DNA from: CAWIOX01 sp963837775
GTDB taxonomy: Bacteria; Pseudomonadota; Gammaproteobacteria; Burkholderiales; Burkholderiaceae_D
Length of the DNA stretch: 64,000 nt
Assembly: GCA_963837775.1 (NCBI GenBank)
Contig: CAWIOX010000018.1
Location: 186,001 to 250,000, forward strand
Reading direction: 5' to 3'
Shown: piece by piece, positions 34,579 to 43,311 of the stretch
Position numbering within the stretch: the stretch's first letter is position 1
How the letters are laid out: every line of letters starts with the position of its first letter
Translations under genes and position numbers: made by a program
Notes under the pieces: generated by a model
What the model was told of the DNA's origin: nothing
Seen by the model: the letters and a program-made list of their open reading frames with translations, nothing else
Databases searched by the model: none

Positions 34579-34590
34579 ACTGGATGAACC

Positions 34591-35358
34591 ATGAAGGTGC
34601 GCATTCTGGGTTGTAGCGGCGGCATCGGCGGCAGGCATTTGCGCACGACCGCCATGCTGGTCGATCGGGACATCCTGATCGATGCCGGCACTGGGGTAGG
34701 TGAACTGAGCGTCAGCGAATTGTCGCTGATCGATCACGTATTCATTACCCACTCGCACCTGGATCATATCGCCTGCCTGCCCTTCATTCTGGATACCGTG
34801 GGTGACCTGCGCGACAAGCCGCTCATCATGCATGCGACCCAGGCGACCCAGGACATCATCCGGGCTCATATCTTCAACTGGGCGATCTGGCCCGACTTCA
34901 GCGAAATTCCGAGCCGTGAAAATCCCTATCTGCAGTTCAACACGATTCAGCTCGGGCAAGCGATCGTGCTGAACGGGCGTACGATCACCGCATTGCCGGC
35001 CAATCATACGGTGCCGGCGGTTGGCTACCAGCTCGATAGCGGCGCCGGCAGCCTGGTGTTGACCGGCGATACCACCGTCAACGATATGCTGTGGACCAAG
35101 CTTAACCAGATCGCCAACCTGCGTTACCTGATCATCGAGACCGCTTTCTCCAACTGTGAACGGCAGCTCGCACTGCTGTCGAAGCATCTGTGTCCGAGCC
35201 TGCTGGACGAAGAACTGCTGAAGCTGCAGCACGACCCGGAGATTTTCATCACGCATCTGAAACCGGGTCAGGGCGAGCTCATCATGCGCGAGATCGAAGA
35301 AACCAGAGGCCGGCACCGGCCGCACATGTTGCAAACCGATCAACGATTCGAATTTTAG
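34591..35358 (+). CDS. Class II 3',5'-cyclic-nucleotide phosphodiesterase
   Basis: A 255-residue metallo-beta-lactamase-fold protein. The metal motif is THSHLDHIACLPF (His54, His56, Asp58, His59), followed by NHTVPAVGYQL and LVLTGDTTVND, and FITHLKPGQGE near the end, as in class II cAMP phosphodiesterases (PdeII/CpdP type). It degrades cAMP or cGMP. It starts 12 bases after the cyclase gene, so synthesis and breakdown of the second messenger are encoded in one transcript. Start ATG 34591. Confidence 0.88.
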   Translation: MKVRILGCSGGIGGRHLRTTAMLVDRDILIDAGTGVGELSVSELSLIDHVFITHSHLDHIACLPFILDTVGDLRDKPLIMHATQATQDIIRAHIFNWAIWPDFSEIPSRENPYLQFNTIQLGQAIVLNGRTITALPANHTVPAVGYQLDSGAGSLVLTGDTTVNDMLWTKLNQIANLRYLIIETAFSNCERQLALLSKHLCPSLLDEELLKLQHDPEIFITHLKPGQGELIMREIEETRGRHRPHMLQTDQRFEF

Positions 35359-35468
35359 GCTTCCCGAGTGAGTCCTCCATCGACCATAGGTTTTGAAAAT
35401 CCCATGCAGCAAGACTTCATCCAACTATTGAAACAATCGCTAGCGACGATGACGAACGGATCGCTGCC

Positions 35469-37832
35469 ATGACGGTACCAAGCGCACAGCAGGATCAGGG
35501 CAACGCGGACGAACGCGACCGCCGCCTGAGTTTTTTCAAGAAGCTGCAGACCGTCACCAACAAGATCCACGCCACCAGCAACGCGGACCAGATCATGCAC
35601 GATCTGTCGCAGGATATCTGCGAGCTGTTCGACTGCGACCGGTTTACCTTGTATGCGATGAGCGACGATCATGTCTCCATCGTTTCCCGCCTCAAGACCG
35701 GGCTGAATACCTTCAAGGACTTCAAGCTGCCGATCTCGGACCAGAGCGTGGCGGGTTATGTTGCGCTGCATCGGCGTGTCGTCAGTATTCGCGATGTCTA
35801 CGACGATGCGGAGCTGAAATCGCATTCGCCGTCGCTCCACTTTCTGCGCGAGGTCGACCTGCGCACCGGTTATCGCACCCGGCAGATGCTGGCCGCGCCG
35901 CTGATCGATGTGTCTGGCAACACATTGCTGGGTGTGGTCCAGCTCATCAATCATCGGGCCGGCGGGCCTTTCACCGCAATTGCGGCCGAAGGCGTCAAGG
36001 AACTGTGCGCGACCCTTTCCATTGCCTTGAGCCAGCGCCTGAAGCCGCCGCCGCTGATTCGTTCGAAATATGATTTCCTGATTGCCGACGCAATTTTGTC
36101 GGGACCCGAGTTCGAGCTTGCCACCCGCTCGGCAAGGCGGGGTGGCGACGATATCGAACAGGTGCTGGTGGATGAATTTCATGTCAAGCTGCCGGCGATC
36201 GGCGCGGCGCTCGGCAAGTTTTTCGGCGTGCCCTACGAGCCCTTCAGGGCAGATCGCATCAAGCCGCTCGATCTGCTGAAAAATCTCAAGCGCGAGTTTG
36301 CCGAGCAGAACCGCTGGCTGTTGATCGAAGAGAACCAGGACGGCCTGGTGATTCTGGCGCTTGATCCCGAGCAGGTAAAAAATTCGCGCGTGGTCAACAA
36401 CGTCTTCCCCAAGGCCAGGCTGCTTTACCGCGTCACCACCAATCTTGAATTCAAGCTGACGGTCGACCAGTTCTTCGGTGCCATAGGCGACACCGGCTCG
36501 GTGGGCGACCTGCTGTCGGGCATGGAGGACGGCGACGAGGACAGCGATCCGGCGCTTGATGTCAGCGCCGCGGCTGAGAATGAACTGGTCAAGTTGGTCA
36601 ACAAGATCATCGTCGACGCCTACCGCCAGGGCGCTTCCGACATCCACATCGAACCGCGTCCCGGCAAGGACAAGACTTTGATCCGCTTTCGCAAGGATGG
36701 CTCGCTCGAACCCTACATCGAAATTCCGGCCAGCTACCGCAGCGCGTTGCTGGCGCGCATCAAGATCATGTGCGATCTCGACATCTCCGAGCGCCGCAAG
36801 CCGCAGGACGGCAAGATCAAGTTCAAGAAATACGGGCCGCTCGACATCGAGCTGCGGGTGGTTACCATTCCGTCGGCCGGCGGGGTCGAAGACGTCGTGA
36901 TGCGCATACTCGCGGCCGGCGAGCCGATTCCGCTGGAACAGCTGGGGGTGCTGCCGCACAACCTGCAGCGGCTGAAACAGGTGATCGAAAAGCCTTATGG
37001 GCTGTTCTTCGTCTGCGGTCCGACCGGCTCCGGCAAGACCACCACGCTGCACTCGGTGCTGAGTTACCTGAACACGCCCGACACCAAGATCTGGACTGCG
37101 GAAGACCCGGTCGAAATCACCCAGAAAGGCTTGCGCCAGGTCCAGGTCAACCGCAAGGCCGGACTCGATTTCGCCACCGTGATGCGCTCCTTCCTGCGCG
37201 CCGATCCCGACATCATCATGGTCGGCGAAATGCGCGACAAGGAAACCGTGTCGATCGGGCTGGAGGCATCGCTGACCGGCCATCTGGTATTCGCGACCCT
37301 GCACACCAACAGCGCGCCGGAATCGATCGTGCGCCTGCTCGACATGGGCATGGACCCGTTCAACTTCGCCGACGCCTTGCTCGGCGTGCTGGCGCAGCGC
37401 CTGGCCAAGCGCCTGTGTCCGCATTGCAAGACGGCCACTCCGGCATCGGCGCCGGAAATGGAAGAGTTGCTGAACGAATATTGTGAAGAGCTGCGACACA
37501 CCGCGTCATTCAGCCAAGACCCCGAGGCCGGGAAAGAGCATATCCGCAACGCGTGGGCCGAGCGCTATGCAGACCGCGCGGGCCGCTTCACGCTCTACCG
37601 TCCGGTCGGTTGCGAGCAGTGCAACAAGGGATACAAGGGCCGCGTCGGCCTGCACGAACTGATGATCGGCACCGACCAGGTCAAGCGACTGCTGCAGGAG
37701 CATGCGCGCGTGGCGCAACTGCTGGCGGCAGCGCTGGAGGACGGCATGCTGACCCTCAAGATGGACGGCATCGAGAAAGTGCTGTCCGGCGTCACGGACA
37801 TGAAGCAGGTGCGGGTGGTGTGCATCAAATAA
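35469..37832 (+). CDS. GAF-domain GspE/PilB-type secretion ATPase
   Basis: A 787-residue protein. Residues 20-195 are a GAF domain (VTNKIHATSNADQIMHDLSQ, DICELFDCDRFTLYAM, SVAGYVALHRRVVSIRDVY). From ~380 it is a type II secretion/type IV pilus assembly ATPase: ASDIHIEPRPGKD, Walker A GPTGSGKTTTLHS near residue 517, Asp box TAEDPVEI, Walker B DPDIIMVGEMRD, and a zinc tetracysteine CPHC ... CEQC near residues 653 and 713. It drives assembly of pilus-like fibres, but no other pilus or T2SS gene lies here. The GAF domain may bind a cyclic nucleotide, which would connect it to the cyclase and phosphodiesterase upstream (110 bases gap). That link is inference. Confidence 0.88.
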   Translation: MTVPSAQQDQGNADERDRRLSFFKKLQTVTNKIHATSNADQIMHDLSQDICELFDCDRFTLYAMSDDHVSIVSRLKTGLNTFKDFKLPISDQSVAGYVALHRRVVSIRDVYDDAELKSHSPSLHFLREVDLRTGYRTRQMLAAPLIDVSGNTLLGVVQLINHRAGGPFTAIAAEGVKELCATLSIALSQRLKPPPLIRSKYDFLIADAILSGPEFELATRSARRGGDDIEQVLVDEFHVKLPAIGAALGKFFGVPYEPFRADRIKPLDLLKNLKREFAEQNRWLLIEENQDGLVILALDPEQVKNSRVVNNVFPKARLLYRVTTNLEFKLTVDQFFGAIGDTGSVGDLLSGMEDGDEDSDPALDVSAAAENELVKLVNKIIVDAYRQGASDIHIEPRPGKDKTLIRFRKDGSLEPYIEIPASYRSALLARIKIMCDLDISERRKPQDGKIKFKKYGPLDIELRVVTIPSAGGVEDVVMRILAAGEPIPLEQLGVLPHNLQRLKQVIEKPYGLFFVCGPTGSGKTTTLHSVLSYLNTPDTKIWTAEDPVEITQKGLRQVQVNRKAGLDFATVMRSFLRADPDIIMVGEMRDKETVSIGLEASLTGHLVFATLHTNSAPESIVRLLDMGMDPFNFADALLGVLAQRLAKRLCPHCKTATPASAPEMEELLNEYCEELRHTASFSQDPEAGKEHIRNAWAERYADRAGRFTLYRPVGCEQCNKGYKGRVGLHELMIGTDQVKRLLQEHARVAQLLAAALEDGMLTLKMDGIEKVLSGVTDMKQVRVVCIK

Positions 37833-37862
37833 GAGGCTGGCCAGGCCAGATTAATTAGTCCT

Positions 37863-37926
37863 GGGAGTATGTTTAATGACGCCAGTAAACATATGCGGAA
37901 AACGCACTGTTTTTAATCATACTCCC
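37863..37926 (+). repeat. Dispersed intergenic element, copy 4 (divergent)
   Basis: Starts GGGAGTAT (37863-37870), contains GCCAGTAAACATATGCGG and ends with ATACTCCC (37919-37926), the exact reverse complement of the start. The block order matches the copies at 4121-4195, 22881-22952 and 41372-41453. It lies between the convergent GAF-ATPase and ttcA genes. Confidence 0.6.
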
Positions 37927-37946
37927 TGTATTTCTCGGTAAAAATG

Positions 37947-37987
37947 ATAAAAAAGCCCTGTCGCGCGATCGTCCGCGCCGCAGGGCT
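37947..37987 (-). terminator. Terminator of ttcA
   Basis: On the minus strand AGCCCTG (37987-37981) pairs with CAGGGCT (37960-37954), followed by six T residues. It lies about 20 bases after the ttcA stop. Confidence 0.75.
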
Positions 37988-38008
37988 GATTCGTTCAGGA
38001 TGGGGTAA

Positions 38009-38941
38009 TCAATCCCGCATCTGCAGCGGAATGAAGTTGACCGCGCTGCTCGGCGTGCTGCACGGATCTTCGTCGAACGCGATGTCGCCGTCGGGATTGG
38101 CGACGCCGTCCAGCTTCAGGTCCTTGAAGTTGAACAGATCGCGGTCCATCAGGTGCGACGGCACCACCGTCGACAGCGCGGAGAAGATGCTTTCGACCCG
38201 GCCCGGGAATTTCTTTTCCCAGTCGCGCAGCATGGCCTTGGTGTGTTTGCGCTGCAGGTTTTCCTGGCTGCCGCACAGGTTGCACGGGATGATGGGGAAC
38301 TGCTTGACTTCGGCGTAGCGGCTCGAATCCTCTTCCTTCACGTACGCCATCGGGCGGATCACGATGTGGCGGCCGTCGTCCGATTGCAGCTTGGCCGGCA
38401 TCGCCTTGAGCTTGCCGCCGAAAAACATGTTGAGGAAGAAGGTTTCCAGGATGTCGTCGCGGTGGTGGCCGAGCGCGATCTTGGTCGCGCCCAGTTCGTC
38501 GGCCACCCGGTACAGGATGCCGCGCCGCAGGCGGGAACACAGCGAGCAGGTGGTCTTGCCTTCCGGTATCACGCGCTTGACGATGCTGTAGGTGTCCTGG
38601 TTCTCGATGTGGTACGGGATGCCGAGCTTCTTCAGGTAGGCCGGCAGCACGTCTTCCGGAAAGCCCGGCTGTTTCTGGTCCAGGTTGACTGCGACGATCT
38701 CGAAATTGATCGGCGCCCGTTCGCGCAGCGTGATCAGGATGTCGAGCAGCGCATAGCTGTCCTTGCCGCCGGACAGGCAGACCATCACCTTGTCGCCGTC
38801 TTCGATCATGTTGAAGTCGCCGATCGCCTGGCCCACCTGGCGGCACAGGCGCTTGTGCAGCTTGTTGTTTTCAAAGGCGATTTTCTCGGCCTGCTTGAAG
38901 CTCAGGGCAGGGGTTTCGGGGGTTTGCAAAATGGCGTTCAT
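38009..38941 (-). CDS. ttcA: tRNA 2-thiocytidine synthetase TtcA
   Basis: TtcA thiolates cytidine 32 in some tRNAs. The PP-loop SGGKDS is present (VMVCLSGGKDSYALLDIL), with the central CSLCSRLRRGILYRVA (CxxC) and PCNLCGSQENLQR (CxxC) pairs, which bind an iron-sulfur cluster. GHHRDDILETFFLNMFFGG is a further family mark. 310 residues, normal length. ATG 38941. It follows folB on the same strand with a 15-base gap and is likely co-transcribed. Confidence 0.96.
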   Translation of the reverse strand: MNAILQTPETPALSFKQAEKIAFENNKLHKRLCRQVGQAIGDFNMIEDGDKVMVCLSGGKDSYALLDILITLRERAPINFEIVAVNLDQKQPGFPEDVLPAYLKKLGIPYHIENQDTYSIVKRVIPEGKTTCSLCSRLRRGILYRVADELGATKIALGHHRDDILETFFLNMFFGGKLKAMPAKLQSDDGRHIVIRPMAYVKEEDSSRYAEVKQFPIIPCNLCGSQENLQRKHTKAMLRDWEKKFPGRVESIFSALSTVVPSHLMDRDLFNFKDLKLDGVANPDGDIAFDEDPCSTPSSAVNFIPLQMRD

Positions 38942-38956
38942 GGTGTTGCCTTTTAT

Positions 38957-39355
38957 TTAAGCGCTGGCCTTGATCTGGAATACTTCGACGCCGACGCCGT
39001 CGCAGTCCGGATAGACGTCGGGTTTCATGGTGGACACGCGCACCGCGCGCACGTTGGGGTGCGCCAGCATGCTGCGCGCGACGTCGTCGCACAGGGTTTC
39101 CTGCAGATGGACGTGGCCTTGCGCCATGCGGTTGGCGATGGTCACGCGCATGAAGTCGTAATCGACCACTTCGGCCAGGTGGTCGTCTTTCGGGGTCGAC
39201 AGCGCCAGCGGGATGTACAGGTCGACGTTGATCAGCACGCGCTGTTCGCCTTTTTTCTCGAAATCGTGCACGCCGATATTGATCAGCACTTCGTAGTTGC
39301 GCAGGAACAGGCGGCGGCAGTCGATCAGTTGCGGGTGGGACAGGGCGGAAATCAT
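38957..39355 (-). CDS. folB: Dihydroneopterin aldolase (FolB/FolX type)
   Basis: A 132-residue tunnelling-fold protein. LFLRNYEVLINIGVHDFEKK and KGEQRVLINVDLYI are the N-terminal family marks; DYDFMRVTIANRM and HLQETLCDDVARSML follow, with VRVSTMKPDVYPDCDGVGVEVF near the end (cut here for length: VRVSTMKPDVYPDCDGVGV). It works in folate or tetrahydropterin synthesis. It lies 10 bases downstream of a pteridine-reductase-like SDR gene, so a pterin operon is likely. Confidence 0.9.
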   Translation of the reverse strand: MISALSHPQLIDCRRLFLRNYEVLINIGVHDFEKKGEQRVLINVDLYIPLALSTPKDDHLAEVVDYDFMRVTIANRMAQGHVHLQETLCDDVARSMLAHPNVRAVRVSTMKPDVYPDCDGVGVEVFQIKASA

Positions 39356-39365
39356 AGGTTTTTTC

Positions 39366-40157
39366 TTAAAGAGTGGAAGGCGCGGCGACGAACATCACGT
39401 CGCGTTGCAGGGGGATTAAATGCTGGCCGCCATCGACCACGATGGTGGTGCCGGTGATCGCGCGGTTTTCGGTGATGAAGCAGACGGTGGCGGCGATGTC
39501 GTCCGGCGTGCTGGAGCGGCCCAGCGGGGTGTGCTGGTGCGCGGCGGCAAAGCCGGCCTCGCTCTGGTCGCCCGAGATCAGCGTGATGCCGGGCGCCACG
39601 CCGACCACCCGCAACTTCGGCGCCAGTGCCTGCGCCAGCATCGTGGTGGCGGCCTGCAGCGCCGCCTTGGACAGCGTGTAGGACAGGAAATCCGGGTTCA
39701 GGTTGAGCAGTTTCTGGTCCAGCAGGTTGATTGCGACCGCCTGCGCACCATCCGGCGTGGCGGCATGCAGCGCCTGCGCCAGCAGGATCGGCGCGGCCAG
39801 GTTGGCGTGCATGTGGGCGTCCAGCGCGGCCACCGAAAAATCGGCCGCGCTGTCGTGCTCGAAGCGCGACGCGTTATTCACCACGCACTGGAACGCCGAC
39901 AGCGGCACGCCCAGCGCCGCGGCCGCGCGCGGCAGCAGCGTCCTGACCGCAGCCTCGTCGGCCAGATCGCATTGCACTGCGGCGGCACGGCGCCCGAGCG
40001 CGGTAATCGCGTGCACCGTGTCGGCCGCGTCCGCTGTCGACTGGCCGTAATGCACCGCCACGTCCCAGCCGCGCTGCGCCAGCGCCAGCGCGATGCTGCG
40101 CCCGATGCGCTTGCCCGCGCCTGTCACGAGCGCAATTTTCTGATTGTCAGATGTCAT
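39366..40157 (-). CDS. Short-chain dehydrogenase, pteridine-reductase-like (FolM type)
   Basis: A 263-residue SDR. ALVTGAGKRIGRSIALALAQ holds the NADP motif; GKRIGR is typical of FolM and pteridine reductases. NNASRFEHDS and the YTLSKAALQ catalytic Tyr/Lys follow; the C-terminus GQHLIPLQRDVMF is also found in FolM-like proteins. It probably reduces dihydromonapterin or dihydrofolate, which fits the folB gene downstream. Its start at 40157 overlaps the longest possible frame of the divergent methyltransferase gene. Confidence 0.82.
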   Translation of the reverse strand: MTSDNQKIALVTGAGKRIGRSIALALAQRGWDVAVHYGQSTADAADTVHAITALGRRAAAVQCDLADEAAVRTLLPRAAAALGVPLSAFQCVVNNASRFEHDSAADFSVAALDAHMHANLAAPILLAQALHAATPDGAQAVAINLLDQKLLNLNPDFLSYTLSKAALQAATTMLAQALAPKLRVVGVAPGITLISGDQSEAGFAAAHQHTPLGRSSTPDDIAATVCFITENRAITGTTIVVDGGQHLIPLQRDVMFVAAPSTL

Positions 40158-40189
40158 ATAGTTTTGATTGCCCTGCCGATTTCACTACA

Positions 40190-41353
40190 ATGCTGCGTAT
40201 GGAACTACCTCAACCTCATCCGGACGCGCTGGCCGCTTCCCACGCCCTCCAGCACCAGATCGCGCAGGAAATCCAGCGCAGCTCGGGCTGGATTTCGTTT
40301 GCCCGTTTCATGGAGCTGGCGCTGTATGCGCCCGACCTCGGTTATTACAGCGGCGGTGCGGCCAAACTCGGTAAAGACGGTGATTTTACAACCGCGCCCG
40401 AAATCACGCCGCTTTTCGGTGGCGCGCTGGCCCATGTGGCGGCTGGCCTGATGGCGCAAAGCGTACCGCAGATCATGGAATTCGGCGCCGGCAGCGGCCG
40501 CCTGGCGTTCGACATACTGACCGAACTGGCGGCGCAGGGCGTGACAGTCGAACAATATGCGATCGTCGAATTGTCGGGCGAACTGCGCGCGCGCCAGGAA
40601 CATCTGCTGCGCGATTTTCCGCAAGTGGTGTGGTTCCAGCAGTTGCCCTTGAGTTTTTCCGGCGTGGTGATCGGCAACGAGGTGCTGGACGCGATGCCGG
40701 TGCATCTGGTGGTCAAAACCAAGTACGGCTGGCGCGAGCGCGGGGTCGGGCTGGCGGGCGGCGAGTTCGCGTTTGTCGACCGTCCGTGCGAGGCGGCGCT
40801 GGTGGCGCAAATCCCCGATGCCGACGCGCTGCCGCTCGGTTATCTGACCGAGGTGCATGCGGTCGGGCTGGGTTTCATGCGTTCGCTGTCCGAAATGCTG
40901 CTGACCGGGCAGCAACTGGGCGGCGCCGGCGGCGCGGCGATCCTGATCGACTACGGCTTTCCCGCGCATGAGTTTTACCTGGCGCAGCGCGACGCCGGCA
41001 CGCTGATGTGCCACTACCGGCATCATGCGCATCCGGAGCCGTTTTACCTGCCGGGCTTGCAGGACATCACCGCCCATGTCGATTTCAGCGCAATGGCGCG
41101 CGCGGCGCTCGACAGCGGGCTGGACCTGCTGGCGTACACCAGCCAGGCCGCGTTCCTGATGAATGCCGGCATTGGCGAGCTGCTGCTGCGCACGCCGCCG
41201 GACGATGCGTTGCGCTATCTGCCGCAGGCGAATGCGGTGCAAAAGCTGATCTCGCCGGCCGAAATGGGCGAATTGTTCAAGGTCCTGGTAGTCGGCAAGG
41301 AGCTCAGTTTGCCGCCCCAGTTTGCCCGCAGCGACCGCAGCCATCGCTTGTAG
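40190..41353 (+). CDS. MidA/NDUFAF7-type SAM-dependent methyltransferase
   Basis: A protein of about 387 residues of the DUF185/MidA family. Marks: GWISFARFMELALYAPDLGYY, GDFTTAPEITPLFG, IMEFGAGSGRLAFDIL (SAM site), VVIGNEVLDAMPVHLV, and ILIDYGFPAHEFY. The eukaryotic relative methylates an arginine of complex I. Starts at 40151, 40190 and 40199 are possible; none has a good ribosome binding site. I prefer 40190 or 40199 because 40151 overlaps the divergent SDR start. The exact target in bacteria is unknown. Confidence 0.85.
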   Translation: MLRMELPQPHPDALAASHALQHQIAQEIQRSSGWISFARFMELALYAPDLGYYSGGAAKLGKDGDFTTAPEITPLFGGALAHVAAGLMAQSVPQIMEFGAGSGRLAFDILTELAAQGVTVEQYAIVELSGELRARQEHLLRDFPQVVWFQQLPLSFSGVVIGNEVLDAMPVHLVVKTKYGWRERGVGLAGGEFAFVDRPCEAALVAQIPDADALPLGYLTEVHAVGLGFMRSLSEMLLTGQQLGGAGGAAILIDYGFPAHEFYLAQRDAGTLMCHYRHHAHPEPFYLPGLQDITAHVDFSAMARAALDSGLDLLAYTSQAAFLMNAGIGELLLRTPPDDALRYLPQANAVQKLISPAEMGELFKVLVVGKELSLPPQFARSDRSHRL

Positions 41354-41371
41354 CCGATAATCGGCCTAAAA

Positions 41372-41453
41372 AATACTGGCGGCAGTATATTTTGCAGGCC
41401 AATGAATACGTGCGGCAAAGCTGGTTTTTTTGAAATTAATAGGGGAGTATCAC
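41372..41453 (+). repeat. Dispersed intergenic element, copy 3
   Basis: Starts AATACTGGCGGCAGTATATT, where ATACTG and CAGTAT form a perfect hairpin with a GCGG loop, then GGCCAATGAATACGTGCGG, a T-run and GGGGAGTATCAC. Here the end block is inverted compared with the copies at 22881-22952 and 4121-4195. It lies between the MidA-type gene and the DUF2905 gene. Confidence 0.65.
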
Positions 41454-41465
41454 TGGAATGACACC

Positions 41466-41663
41466 ATGATCCGCTGGGTTCTGAGCATTTTCATCGCGCT
41501 GGTGGTGTTTTCGGCGCTGCTGCCGTGGCTGGAAAAGCTCGGCGTCGGGCGCCTGCCCGGCGACCTGCGCTTCAAGCTGTTCGGCAAGACCTTTTTCCTG
41601 CCTTTCGCGTCGACCATCCTGCTGTCGCTGTGCGCGTTGCTGCTGGCGCGTTATCTGAAGTAA
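41466..41663 (+). CDS. DUF2905 small membrane protein
   Basis: A 65-residue protein with two membrane helices (residues 2-22 and 44-64). The conserved RLPGDLRFKLFGKTFFLPF loop between them is the DUF2905 mark. Start ATG 41466. The copy of the dispersed element ends just before it, so that element may form its 5' leader. Function unknown. Confidence 0.85.
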   Translation: MIRWVLSIFIALVVFSALLPWLEKLGVGRLPGDLRFKLFGKTFFLPFASTILLSLCALLLARYLK

Positions 41664-41717
41664 AGCTGGTCCTGCGCAACGCGCCTATATTGTTTTTTCA
41701 TAAAAACGCCTGATTCC

Positions 41718-43127
41718 ATGCCGCAGACCCTGCAAGCATTGCAACTCCGCTATGGCGCCCGCTACAAATGGCTGGTGTTGCTGACGGTCATGATCGGCAC
41801 CATGGCGTCGATCCTGTCGTCGACCATCGTCAATGTCGCGATTCCCGACTTGAGCCAGCATTTCCAGCTGGGACAGGAGCGCGCGCAGTGGGTTTCGTCC
41901 GGTTTCATGCTGGCGATGACGGTGTCGATGCTGAGCACGCCGTGGCTGTTGCTGCGCTATGGGCTGCGCCGCACCTATACCGGCGCGATCTTGCTGCTGC
42001 TGGCGGGCGGCGTGGCGGGCGGTTTCAGTATCAGCGTGCCGATGCTGCTGTCGATGCGGGTGGCCGAAGGGCTGGCCGCCGGCATCCTGCAGCCGATTCC
42101 GGCGATCGTGATCATGCGCGCGTTCGACGACCAGGAGCAGGGGCGGGCGATGGGCATCTTCGGTTTCGGCGTGGTGCTGGCGCCGGCGATCGGACCCAGC
42201 GTCGGCGGTTTCCTGGTCGAACATTTCGGCTGGCGCTCGATTTTCTTCGTGGTGGTGCCGTTTTGCCTGCTGGTGCTGGCGCTGATCCGGCGCATCCTGG
42301 CCACCAATTCGCCGCTGATGGGCGATGCCAAAGCGCTGGACTGGAAGGGCTTGCTGCTGGTCGGGGTCTGTACCGTCAGCCTGCTCAACGGCCTGGTGCA
42401 CCTGAAAAACGATCTGCGCCAGGCGCTGCCTCTGCTGGCGCTGGGCTGCGCCTGCCTGGCCGGCTTCCTCGCGTACCAGGCGCGCACCGCGCAGCCGCTG
42501 ATGAATTTGAAGCTGTTCGGCTATCGCCAGTTTGCGATGGGGGCGCTGGTTTCCTTCATTTACGGCATGGGCCTGTTCGGCTCCACATATCTGCTGCCGG
42601 TGTATATGCAGATGGCATTGCAGTACGCGCCGTCGCAAGCGGGGCTGATCCTGTTGCCAGCCGGCATCGTGCTGGCGCTGACCATTCCGCTTGCCGGCAA
42701 GCTGGCCGATCGCCATCAGCCGTACCAGCTGGTCGCGTTCGGTCTGGTTTTGCTGGGACTGTCGTTCGGCCTGATGGCCAGCGGCAGCCGCGCCACCAGT
42801 TATTTCGTGCTGATGGCCTGGGCCATCATCGGCCGCATCGGCCTCGGATTCGTGTTGCCGGCGCTCAGCCTGGGCGCCTTGCGCGGTCTGGCGCCCGGCA
42901 TGATTGCGCAGGGTTCCAGCACCATCAATTTCCTGCGCCAGCTGGGCGGGGCGATCGGGGTCAGCCTGGTCGGGATTGTGCTGGAATGGCGCCTGGCGCT
43001 GCACCGCAGCGGGCCGGATGCGCGTACCCTGGCCTTCAATGAAACCTTTCTGTTCGTCGCCGCACTGTGTGCGCTGGCGGTGCTTGCCGCATGGCGGATG
43101 CGGGCCAGGGCCGAGCCGCTGGTGTAA
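41718..43127 (+). CDS. DHA2-family MFS transporter (EmrB/QacA type)
   Basis: A 469-residue integral membrane protein with about 14 helices, the size and layout of drug:H+ antiporter family 2. SSTIVNVAIPDLSQHF near residue 36 and the RAEGLA-like RVAEGLAAGILQPIPAIV near residue 118 are typical. It probably exports a toxic compound across the inner membrane. No EmrA-type adaptor or regulator is next to it. Start ATG 41718. Confidence 0.9.
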   Translation: MPQTLQALQLRYGARYKWLVLLTVMIGTMASILSSTIVNVAIPDLSQHFQLGQERAQWVSSGFMLAMTVSMLSTPWLLLRYGLRRTYTGAILLLLAGGVAGGFSISVPMLLSMRVAEGLAAGILQPIPAIVIMRAFDDQEQGRAMGIFGFGVVLAPAIGPSVGGFLVEHFGWRSIFFVVVPFCLLVLALIRRILATNSPLMGDAKALDWKGLLLVGVCTVSLLNGLVHLKNDLRQALPLLALGCACLAGFLAYQARTAQPLMNLKLFGYRQFAMGALVSFIYGMGLFGSTYLLPVYMQMALQYAPSQAGLILLPAGIVLALTIPLAGKLADRHQPYQLVAFGLVLLGLSFGLMASGSRATSYFVLMAWAIIGRIGLGFVLPALSLGALRGLAPGMIAQGSSTINFLRQLGGAIGVSLVGIVLEWRLALHRSGPDARTLAFNETFLFVAALCALAVLAAWRMRARAEPLV

Positions 43128-43311
43128 CTGTTTGCCCACCCTGGAATTGCGGGTTTCGCGCCATAGTCGTACACTGAGTATCCGTCAGGCAATAAATTGA
43201 ACCCGATACCGATCGCGGCTGGCGTATTGCAATAGCCATGATCGCTAGAACATCGTAACTGGCGCCAAGCCCTTACCGGCTCCCTTTCTCGTAATCAACG
43301 GATACCAGCAC

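Noticed and set aside
35355..37499. A 714-residue frame opposite the GAF-ATPase gene
   Set aside because: Antisense shadow of a clear ATPase gene with no family character.
41685..43139. A 484-residue frame opposite the MFS gene, very rich in His/Gln/Arg
   Set aside because: Composition is that of an antisense frame; the MFS protein with ~14 helices is convincing.
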